Program-made: the position numbers and the translations under genes
The notes under the pieces: generated by a model
What the model saw: only the letters and a program-made list of their open reading frames with translations
Told to the model about the DNA's origin: nothing
The model's database searches: none
Shown: positions 48,345-54,838 of the stretch, piece by piece
Position numbering within the stretch: the first letter of the stretch is position 1
How the letters are laid out: each line of letters opens with the position of its first letter
Assembly: GCA_023653025.1 (NCBI GenBank)
Contig: JAMNXS010000012.1
Location: forward strand, 1 to 54,838
DNA: 54,838 nt
Direction: 5' to 3'
Source of the DNA: Burkholderiaceae bacterium
Lineage (GTDB): Bacteria; Pseudomonadota; Gammaproteobacteria; Burkholderiales; Burkholderiaceae_D

Positions 48345-49142
48345 CTACCAATAGTTCTCCGTCAAAAACTGCCCCGGCGTCATCCGCCGGCACGGCTTCA
48401 TGCCGCGCGCATGCAAGCGGCTGCGCATGTCCTCGATCATCTGCGGATTCCCGCACAACATCACCCGTGACGCGTCGGCCGTGATCGGCGCACCGGCCGC
48501 TGTTTCAAGTTCGCCCGTATCCCACGCGCAGGTGATCCTGTCGCCGATCATGCCTGCGGCCAGCTCGGTCGGGGCCGGCCGGCTCAGGCAGCACAGCAGC
48601 GACAGCTCCGCGCGTCCGTCGCATCGTGCCGACTGCATGCGCAGCAATTCGTCGCGGTAGACCAGTTCGGCGCAGTGGCGCACGCCGTGCACGAGAAATA
48701 TGCGGCGGAACTGCCGCCAAACCGCGTCATCGCGCAGCATCGAGACGAAGGGGCCGATTCCAGTACCGGTGGCTAGCATCCACAGATCATCGCCATCGGT
48801 GAAGCGATCGGCCGTCAGGAAGCCGTAGTTCTCATGCTCGATCCAGAGACGGTCGCCGGGCTGCATCTCGCGCAACCGGGATGTGAACAAACCGTCCGGT
48901 ATCAGCACGGCCACGAATTCGAGCTGCGGCTCGCGAGGGGCGGACACGAAGGAAAACGCCCGCCAGACCCGTTGCCCGTTGACCTGCAGCGCAATCCTCG
49001 CGTACTGGCCCGCGACGTAATTCAGTTCCAGTGGCCGGGTGGTCGCAAAGCTCAGGAGCGACGGTGTCCAGTGCGTCATCGCAATGACACCTTCGGTCGA
49101 GAATGGCTTCGATGACGTCGGGGCGGAGGGCATGGTCGTCAT
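48345..49142 (-). CDS. fpr: Ferredoxin-NADP+ reductase (Fpr type)
   Basis: The 265-residue flavoprotein moves electrons between NADPH and ferredoxin or flavodoxin. The FAD motif is RAFSFVSAP (the usual RxYS with Phe for Tyr), the NADP loop is LATGTGIGPFVSMLRD, MLCGNPQMI is the second NADP segment, and the end is GQFLTENYW with a terminal Trp as in bacterial subclass I enzymes. Start could be 49142 or the in-frame ATG at 49133. It stands alone, with its own leader shared with the divergent pilus genes. Confidence 0.92.
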   Translation of the reverse strand: MTTMPSAPTSSKPFSTEGVIAMTHWTPSLLSFATTRPLELNYVAGQYARIALQVNGQRVWRAFSFVSAPREPQLEFVAVLIPDGLFTSRLREMQPGDRLWIEHENYGFLTADRFTDGDDLWMLATGTGIGPFVSMLRDDAVWRQFRRIFLVHGVRHCAELVYRDELLRMQSARCDGRAELSLLCCLSRPAPTELAAGMIGDRITCAWDTGELETAAGAPITADASRVMLCGNPQMIEDMRSRLHARGMKPCRRMTPGQFLTENYW

Positions 49143-49295
49143 TGGACAGCGAGATGCCGTTGTTGGCTCACCACGAAATAGCCGGCTGATGTGCTGCCGG
49201 AAAATTTTTCTTGTGCCGAGACAGAAGCGTAAATCACAGGGGCGGCATGTCCTTCCTTACGATCGGGGTCCCTTCATTTTTTTGAGGAAACCCTG

Positions 49296-49832
49296 ATGAA
49301 AAAACTCCATCTTGCCTCCGCAGCCGTTGTCCTCGGACTTGGCCTCGCCGCCGGTATTGGTGATGCGTTCGCCGGCACCGCGACTGCCAACCTGAGCGTC
49401 ACAGCAACAGTGGACGCCAGCTGCACGATCAATACCTCGCCGGTGAACTTCGGCACCTACCAGCCGACGGCCGCGACGCCGACCTTTGTGTCGGGGTCGC
49501 TCACCATCGCCTGCGTCAAGGGCACGACGCCAGCCATCGGCTTGAGCGGTGGCAGTAACCCGGGTCTCAATCCCGGTCAGCGCGCAATGGCCAATGCGGT
49601 GACCAGCGAGCAGCTGAGCTACTTCCTGTACAAGCCGGCACCGGCGACGCCAAATACCTGCACGACGAACGAGACGGATGCCTGGGGCGCGACCGGCACC
49701 GAGCGCCTCCAACCGGGCGCCACGGCCACGGTCAATGCCGCGACCTACAGCATCTGCGGCAAGATCCCGGCGCAGCAGGATGTATCGACCGGCAGTTACC
49801 AGGACACCGTCATCGCCACGGTGGAGTTCTGA
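49296..49832 (+). CDS. Csu-type pilus major subunit (spore coat U domain)
   Basis: The 178-residue secreted protein has a signal peptide (cleavage after DAFA, residue 26) and one SCPU domain: NLSVTATVDASCTINTSPVNFGTY at its start and the ending TGSYQDTVIATVEF as donor and last strand. Cys residues at the SCTIN and IACVKG positions make the usual disulfide. This is the CsuA/B-like building block of archaic chaperone-usher pili. GAGGAAA at 49284-49290 is a good ribosome-binding site. The chaperone gene follows. Confidence 0.93.
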   Translation: MKKLHLASAAVVLGLGLAAGIGDAFAGTATANLSVTATVDASCTINTSPVNFGTYQPTAATPTFVSGSLTIACVKGTTPAIGLSGGSNPGLNPGQRAMANAVTSEQLSYFLYKPAPATPNTCTTNETDAWGATGTERLQPGATATVNAATYSICGKIPAQQDVSTGSYQDTVIATVEF

Positions 49833-49834
49833 TC

Positions 49835-50680
49835 GTGAGGCGCCCGGCTGCCGGTTCCGGCTGTTTTCCGGCACTCTGCCGGGCGCTGGCCAGCGTAAGT
49901 GACCGCCTGCGTGACCACTTACGCAGCCGCATTCGTGACCGCATTCATGACCTGCCCGCCGAGCGCTTGCCACGCTGGGCGGGTATTGCCGCGCTGGTCT
50001 GGGCTTCGCACGCGCAGGCGGGTTCCTTCACTGTCAACCCGGTCAGGGTCGAGCTTTCCGCCGCCGCGCCGACTGCGGTGCTGCAAGTCGAAAACATCGA
50101 GCGCGCACCGATAACGATCCAGTTGTCGACGATGGCATGGGCACAGCCTGCCGGCAATGACGTACTGCAGCCCAGTCGCGACATTCTCGCCACGCCGCAG
50201 ATTTTTACGCTCAAGCCCGGGGCGACGCAAATCCTGCGCATTGGCCTGATGCGCAAGCCCGATGCCGGGCAGGAACTGGGCTATCGCTTGCTGCTGGAAG
50301 AAATTCCGCCCCCGCCGGCGCCGGATTTCAGGGGTCTGCAAGTGGCGCTGCGAGTCAGCCTTCCGGTGTTCGTCAAACCTGCGACCGAGGGCCGTCCGCG
50401 GCTGACCGCGTCGATCGAACGCAGGGCTGAGCAGCAGTGGCATCTGACACTGACCAATCACGGCAACGCGGCCGCCCGGTTGCAGGGCCTGACCGTCCAT
50501 CCGAACCGCGACCCGCAGCAGACATTGGCGGCTTACCCGTCGGCCGTTTACGTATTACCCGGACAGCGCAGGGAACTCACGTTCAGGCCGGCTGCGGGCA
50601 GCCTCGACGACGTCATGCTGATCAAGGCGGTCATGCAAGGCACGCCGCTGGAGCTTCATGCGAATCCTGCGGGTCAGTAA
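49835..50680 (+). CDS. csuC: Csu-type pilus chaperone
   Basis: The periplasmic chaperone holds pilus subunits for the usher. Mature sequence GSFTVNPVRVELSAAAP starts the first immunoglobulin-like domain, LKPGATQILRIGLM is the usher/subunit-binding strand region, and the second domain ends near DDVMLIKAVMQ. With GTG at 49835 the protein has 281 residues and a 62-residue leader, far longer than a signal peptide. A TTG at 49967 would give an ordinary 18-residue signal (MPRWAGIAALVWASHAQA) and 237 residues. The intervening stretch carries a 9-bp hairpin, so the TTG start should be considered. The 3' end overlaps the usher gene by 23 bp. Confidence 0.9.
   Translation: MRRPAAGSGCFPALCRALASVSDRLRDHLRSRIRDRIHDLPAERLPRWAGIAALVWASHAQAGSFTVNPVRVELSAAAPTAVLQVENIERAPITIQLSTMAWAQPAGNDVLQPSRDILATPQIFTLKPGATQILRIGLMRKPDAGQELGYRLLLEEIPPPPAPDFRGLQVALRVSLPVFVKPATEGRPRLTASIERRAEQQWHLTLTNHGNAAARLQGLTVHPNRDPQQTLAAYPSAVYVLPGQRRELTFRPAAGSLDDVMLIKAVMQGTPLELHANPAGQ
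49893..49924 (+). other. Hairpin between pilus subunit and chaperone genes
   Basis: GCGTAAGTG (49893-49901) and CACTTACGC (49916-49924) form a perfect 9-bp stem around a 14-nt loop. Without a T-run it is not a terminator. Placed after the major subunit gene, it could protect the subunit mRNA or lower downstream expression, as in other pilus operons. Confidence 0.6.
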
Positions 50681-53144
50681 GCGTGCCGGCACGGCCAGCT
50701 CGCGCGCCTGCGGCGCGGGAGGCCCGGTGTTGGTCGCGGCTGTGCTGGTCGCCCTGGTTGCGCTGGGTGTCCTTGGCTGCGTGCCCGCGCATGCCGGCCT
50801 GCTGCCCCGGGACACGTCAAAAGATGGACCAAAGGAAGCTTCAAATGAAGCCCCAAATGAAGCCCCAAATGAAGCCCCGCTGCACGAGGCCCTGATGCTG
50901 TCGCTGACCATCAATGCCCAGCCCGGCGACCAGGTAGTGCTTGTATTGCGCGACCGGGCCGGTCAGTGGTTGCTGCCGGTCGATGCTCTGCGGGCAGCCG
51001 GTGTCCTGCTGTCCGATATCGATCCGGTGCGCGTGGGCGGGAACGACTATGTGCCGCTGGCGGCACTCGGCACCCCGGACACTGCCTTCGACGCGTCGCG
51101 CCTGCAACTTGATGTCCGCCTCGCTGCGGACCGGTTCGTGGCCTCCCGGCTGAGTTCCCGTCCGCTGCGGCCGAACGTGCCCGCGACACCGGCGGTGCCA
51201 GCGGCCGGCGCCTACCTGAACTACGATCTGCTGGTCGATCATACGCCGGCCGGACGGGGCTTGAGCCTGTTTGCCGAGGGCGCCGCATCCATCGGCAGCG
51301 GGGTCGCGGTTTCGCATCATCTGTTCAGCGGCCGACCCGGCATCCGGGATTCGATCCGGCTGGAGACGACCTACACCGTCGACCAGCTGCCGCAGGTCGC
51401 CACCCTGCGCCTCGGCGATGCGGTGACGCGACCGGCCAATGCGCTCGGGCGTCCTGTGCGGTTCGCCGGCATACAGTGGGGCACCAATTTCCAGACCCGG
51501 CCAGGCATGATCACGCTGCCTGTGGCGACCTTATCCGGTCAGGCAGCGCTGCCCTCGACCATTGACCTGTATGTCGATAACGTGTTGCAGGCACGCGAGC
51601 CGATACGGCCCGGTCCGTTCTCGATCACCAGCATGCCTCTGGTATCCGGCGATGGCGAGGTGGTGGTACGGGTCACCGACCTCGCAGGGCAGCAGACGCT
51701 GATATCCCAGCGCTTCTACAGCAGCACCGCGATGCTCGCACCCGGGCTCAGCGATTACTCGATCGAACTGGGCGCGTTGCGCCGCGAATTCGGATGGCGC
51801 AGCAACGCCTATGGCGATCCTTTCCTGTCGGCCGGATGGCGGCACGGATGGAACCAGCGACTGACCGTCGAGCTAGGCGGCAACCTGCAGAAGTCCGGAG
51901 CGGCCGGCCTGCTGGCAGGGCTCGCGGCGGCCTTTCCCGGTATCGGCATCGGCACGGTGGGACTCGGCTTCAGCGACGGGCCAGACGGCAGCGGCGCGCA
52001 GTTCGCGCTCGGATTCGAGCGCCGCACCCGAAGTCATACCTTGTCGGCGCGATCACAGCTTGCCACCGACGACTTCCGGCAAACCGGCGTCGATCCCTTA
52101 CAGGGTCTGAAACGGCTGGACAGCATTTTTTACGGCTACCGGATCGCCGGCATCGGCCATCTCGGGCTCTCGTTCACGCGTCAGCAGCGGCAGGCCGGCG
52201 CTGCGGTCGCCATTGCCACTGCCAGCCTCGGCAGCCGCCCGACGCCGTGGGGAAGCCTCGTGCTGTCGCTTTCCGAAACAAGAGCCGACCGGACCGATCA
52301 CCAGATCGGACTGTACTGGGTCAAGGGGCTCGGGCGCGATACCAGTGTAAGTGCCTTTTACAGTCGGACCGGCGAGGGCCGGGCACAGGATGCGATACAG
52401 CTGCAGAAGAACATGACTCCGGGCGAGGGCTGGGGCTACCGGCTGCAGGCGGCACGCGAAGCGGCCCAGCAGGCATCGGTGTTCGGCCAGAACGGCTACG
52501 GCTTCGGCCGGCTTGAGCTGGCAGAGCTGAACGGGCAGACCAGTGTTCGGGCCGGATTGTCCGGCGGTATCGCAACGCTCGACGGTCAATGGTTCGTGTC
52601 GCGCCGCATCGACGGCAGCTTCGGCGTGGCGAGCGTGCCGGGCTTGGCGAATGTCCGCGTCTATGTAGATAACCAACTGGCCGGACGGACCAATGACAAA
52701 GGCTATGCACTGCTGCCGCGCCTGTATCCGTACATGAAAAACAATGTCTCGATCGAGCAGCTCGATCTGCCGATCGACGTACAGGTCGGTACCCTAAAAA
52801 TGCAGCCGGTGCCGGCATGGCGTTCCGGCCTGAGGATCGATTTTCCCGTCCGGCACGCTGCCGCCGCGACGCTGGATCTGATTCGCGCCGATGGCAGTCC
52901 GGTTCCGGCAGGGGCAGTGGCAACGCTGTCGGCTCGCGACGGGACGAAAAATGCCGGGGATGAGGAGCCCTACGTGGTCGGCCACCGGGGTTTGGTCTAC
53001 CTGAGCGGATTGAGCGCGGACAATCGACTGCACGTTCGCTGGCCAGGCGGCGCGTGCATGGTGATCTTTGCTTACGCAGCGGCGAAGGGCCAGGTTCCTT
53101 ATCTCGGTCAGTTCGACTGCACAGCGACGGAGACAACGCGATGA
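50658..53144 (+). CDS. csuD: Csu-type outer-membrane usher
   Basis: The 828-residue usher forms the outer-membrane pore that assembles and secretes the pilus. A hydrophobic signal segment (about 24-46, ending VPAHA) is followed by a short linker with a NEAP tandem repeat, then an N-terminal chaperone-binding domain, the FimD-type beta-barrel (from AGAYLNYDLLVD), a plug region and C-terminal domains (PNVRVYVDNQLAGRTNDKGYALLPRL, VTLSARDG-like). It overlaps the chaperone gene by 23 bp and the final subunit gene by an ATGA junction. GGAG lies 5 bp before the ATG. Confidence 0.93.
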   Translation: MRILRVSKRAGTASSRACGAGGPVLVAAVLVALVALGVLGCVPAHAGLLPRDTSKDGPKEASNEAPNEAPNEAPLHEALMLSLTINAQPGDQVVLVLRDRAGQWLLPVDALRAAGVLLSDIDPVRVGGNDYVPLAALGTPDTAFDASRLQLDVRLAADRFVASRLSSRPLRPNVPATPAVPAAGAYLNYDLLVDHTPAGRGLSLFAEGAASIGSGVAVSHHLFSGRPGIRDSIRLETTYTVDQLPQVATLRLGDAVTRPANALGRPVRFAGIQWGTNFQTRPGMITLPVATLSGQAALPSTIDLYVDNVLQAREPIRPGPFSITSMPLVSGDGEVVVRVTDLAGQQTLISQRFYSSTAMLAPGLSDYSIELGALRREFGWRSNAYGDPFLSAGWRHGWNQRLTVELGGNLQKSGAAGLLAGLAAAFPGIGIGTVGLGFSDGPDGSGAQFALGFERRTRSHTLSARSQLATDDFRQTGVDPLQGLKRLDSIFYGYRIAGIGHLGLSFTRQQRQAGAAVAIATASLGSRPTPWGSLVLSLSETRADRTDHQIGLYWVKGLGRDTSVSAFYSRTGEGRAQDAIQLQKNMTPGEGWGYRLQAAREAAQQASVFGQNGYGFGRLELAELNGQTSVRAGLSGGIATLDGQWFVSRRIDGSFGVASVPGLANVRVYVDNQLAGRTNDKGYALLPRLYPYMKNNVSIEQLDLPIDVQVGTLKMQPVPAWRSGLRIDFPVRHAAAATLDLIRADGSPVPAGAVATLSARDGTKNAGDEEPYVVGHRGLVYLSGLSADNRLHVRWPGGACMVIFAYAAAKGQVPYLGQFDCTATETTR
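50843..50878 (+). repeat. Three perfect 12-bp repeats inside the usher gene
   Basis: AAATGAAGCCCC occurs three times in exact tandem, encoding Asn-Glu-Ala-Pro three times just after the signal peptide. Being a multiple of three, copy changes keep the frame and only alter linker length. Confidence 0.9.
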
Positions 53145-53611
53145 GCTATCGGTCGTTTGTCCGTGCGATGCTGGCCATTGCCGTACTCGTTTCCGCGCTC
53201 GTTACCGGCTCTCACGCGCAGGCCATGAACTGCGCCGTCGTCAGTTCGCCGCAATTCACGTTCGGCCCGTATGATTCGTTGTCCCCGATGGCACTGGACG
53301 TGCAGGCCAGCCTCGTGGTGCAATGCACGCCGGCGACGCCCGGCCAGCTGTTGAACCTACAGGTCAGTCTGGCAGGTGCGTCGCAGCCGCTGCAGATGGT
53401 CAATGCGCATACGGGCGAGCGCCTGACCTTTGTCCTGTACGCTGATGCCGGTCGCACGCAAGCCATCGATAGCCAGCAGGTATGTAGGATGCAGTTGCCA
53501 CTGCCGGGGCCGACGCTGCTATCGCTGCCGGTATACGGCCGTGTGCCGGCCCGGCAAGGCGTATCGGTCGGCACATATCAGTCCCAGCTGGCGGTCGTTC
53601 TGAATTTTTGA
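53141..53611 (+). CDS. Csu-type pilus terminal subunit, single SCPU domain
   Basis: The 156-residue secreted protein has a signal peptide (ending SHAQA) and one spore coat U domain (NCAVVSSPQFTFGPYD to GTYQSQLAVVLNF). By its place after the usher it corresponds to the CsuE tip subunit, but CsuE of Acinetobacter has two domains and is about twice as long; here only the pilin-like domain is present. Translation is coupled to the usher (ATGA). The next gene is convergent, 6 bp away, with no terminator between. Confidence 0.88.
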   Translation: MSYRSFVRAMLAIAVLVSALVTGSHAQAMNCAVVSSPQFTFGPYDSLSPMALDVQASLVVQCTPATPGQLLNLQVSLAGASQPLQMVNAHTGERLTFVLYADAGRTQAIDSQQVCRMQLPLPGPTLLSLPVYGRVPARQGVSVGTYQSQLAVVLNF

Positions 53612-53617
53612 TGCGCA

Positions 53618-54838
53618 TCATCCGCCGGCCGGCTTGCTGCTCACCACCCGCGGATGCCCGCTGCCGCCAACGGTCTGCAGGCTGACCGGCCGCCGCCAGA
53701 CGCGGGAAATATAGTCGAGCACGCGCTCGGCGCGCGATATGTCCAGTCCGCGGCCGTCGTCGCGAAATTCATGCACGAGCTCCAGACTGCCGTCGACATG
53801 CATCGCGGTAACCGCCACCCGCGGCGCGCCGTAGTTGAACTTCGGCGCCAGGATCGCCTCCCGGATCGCATGGATGGTCTTGTCCGCAATGCGGATACCG
53901 CCCTCATGGTCGGCTTCGTAGACGAACAGATCGAGCTTTTCGGCCAGTTCCTGCGTCAGGTAGTTGCGGATGAAACCGAAGTCGTCTTCGTCGCGGCAGA
54001 TCTCGCGGGCGCGTGCCACGCCTTCGCGTTCGATGATGTCCTCCCAGATCGAAAAGCCCAGATGGTAGGGATTGATCGACAGCGATAGCTGGTTGTCGGC
54101 GGCAAACGGGCGCACGACATCCGAATGCGCCTTGATGGCCGATACATACAGGTCGGACGGGAGGAAATCGGCTTCGCGCAGCAGGCGGGCATGCCAGTAG
54201 GACGCCCAGCCTTCGTTCATGATCTGGCAGGCGAATACTGGATAAAAATAGAATGACTCCTCGCGCACGGCGAGGAAGATGTCTCTTTCCCATCCTTCCA
54301 TGTCGGGCGCATAGTTGGCGATGAACCACAGCAGGTCATACTCCGGTCGCGGCGGGATCGCGGCATGGCGGCGGACTTCAGGCACCGGCGGCTCGACCTC
54401 GCCCGGAAGCCGGTGGAAACGCAGGGTGAAGGCATCCTGCGGATGGTTCCGTGCCGCAGCCGGGACATCGCCGGCATAGGTTCGCCGGTGCAGCGGCAGG
54501 TTCACGTCCACATGCGGCTCCAGTGCGAGGGCGGCATCGAGTATGGCCTCGACCCGCCCCTGGCCGTGCTCGGCCAGAGCCATTTCTATCGTGTGCGCGC
54601 GCTCGGCAGCCTGCTCGAGTATGTGGCCGCCGGCCATCTCCATGAACCGGGCGAACAGATGGTTGTTCTTCGCAAAGTCGGCATGGCCGATTACATGGGC
54701 GACGACCAGCGTGTTCTCTGCCACCGAATTGTCGCGCACCAGATAGGCGTGACAGGGATCGCCGGGGAACATCACCTCGAAAATGCGCGAATGTCCCATG
54801 CCCTGCCGGATCAGCTGGTGGATGTAGCGTATGCCGAA
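53618..54838 (-). CDS. SpoVR/YcgB-family protein (5' end beyond window)
   Basis: The frame runs from the stop at 53618 to the right edge with 406 codons visible; the first visible residues are FGIRYIHQLIRQGMGHSR, so the start lies outside. Landmarks are FEVMFPGDPCHAYLVRDNSVAENTL, AHVIGHADFAKNN, PEYDLLWFIANYAPDMEGWERDI, IMNEGWASYWH and NPYHLGFSIWEDI, all typical of SpoVR. The family is linked to stress and sporulation-like gene sets, and in proteobacteria often sits with prkA and yeaH, which would lie to the right. Its biochemical role is unknown; the HxxxH- and HxxE-like residues hint at metal binding. Confidence 0.92.
   Translation of the reverse strand, partial: FGIRYIHQLIRQGMGHSRIFEVMFPGDPCHAYLVRDNSVAENTLVVAHVIGHADFAKNNHLFARFMEMAGGHILEQAAERAHTIEMALAEHGQGRVEAILDAALALEPHVDVNLPLHRRTYAGDVPAAARNHPQDAFTLRFHRLPGEVEPPVPEVRRHAAIPPRPEYDLLWFIANYAPDMEGWERDIFLAVREESFYFYPVFACQIMNEGWASYWHARLLREADFLPSDLYVSAIKAHSDVVRPFAADNQLSLSINPYHLGFSIWEDIIEREGVARAREICRDEDDFGFIRNYLTQELAEKLDLFVYEADHEGGIRIADKTIHAIREAILAPKFNYGAPRVAVTAMHVDGSLELVHEFRDDGRGLDISRAERVLDYISRVWRRPVSLQTVGGSGHPRVVSSKPAGG

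Overview
The window is a GC-rich chromosomal segment of a betaproteobacterium, most likely order Burkholderiales and possibly family Oxalobacteraceae. The evidence is gene order and protein families: lplT divergent from alr-radA, the hpnCDE squalene genes, the array tRNA-Leu(UAG)-tig-clpP-clpX-lon-hupB-tRNA-Val-tRNA-Asp-PpiD-like foldase, the run selO-msrB-yciB-bolA-parvulin next to purL, and a liv-type ABC operon with an acyl-CoA ligase. The taxonomic call comes from recalled synteny, not from a search. I see no insertion sequence, prophage, CRISPR array or replication origin.

Layout. 1-6075: partial lysophospholipid transporter, alanine racemase and RadA, then the convergent hpnC-hpnD-hpnE genes that make squalene for hopanoids. 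6322-10526: a two-gene RND efflux system. 10560-20072: an inverted-repeat element, then the protein quality-control array (trigger factor, ClpP, ClpX, Lon, HU, PpiD-like foldase) with three tRNAs and several hairpins or terminators between genes. 20136-26219: tRNA 2-selenouridine synthase, a TesA esterase divergent from a YbbA-type ATPase that is translationally coupled to a duplicated methylglyoxal-synthase-like protein, then NAD(P)HX repair and D-amino-acid dehydrogenase. 26220-27435: an unrecognised gene behind a near-consensus sigma-54 promoter. 27439-28731: amidase. 29018-36823: PurL and the convergent selO-msrB-yciB-bolA-parvulin operon. 36960-44529: class II aldolase-like protein, acyl-CoA ligase, LivHMGF and a binding protein, followed by a second binding protein and a bifunctional beta-oxidation enzyme (to 48159). 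48172-53611: a second copy of the inverted-repeat element, a ferredoxin-NADP reductase, and a compact four-gene Csu-type pilus cluster. 53618-54838: SpoVR-family gene, cut by the window end.

Most of the window is housekeeping. The parts most worth a second look are the sigma-54-driven unknown gene with inverted repeats upstream (26341-27435), the tandem MGS-like protein coupled to an ABC ATPase without a permease (21908-23499), the competing hairpins and 18-bp palindrome before clpX, an orphan terminator between clpX and lon that suggests a small RNA, the two-copy inverted-repeat element, and the Arg-for-Lys Walker A in LivF.

Read together, the genes suggest a free-living heterotroph that imports carboxylate-like or amino-acid-like substrates through liv-type ABC systems, activates them to CoA thioesters and oxidises them, makes hopanoid precursors, and carries surface pili.
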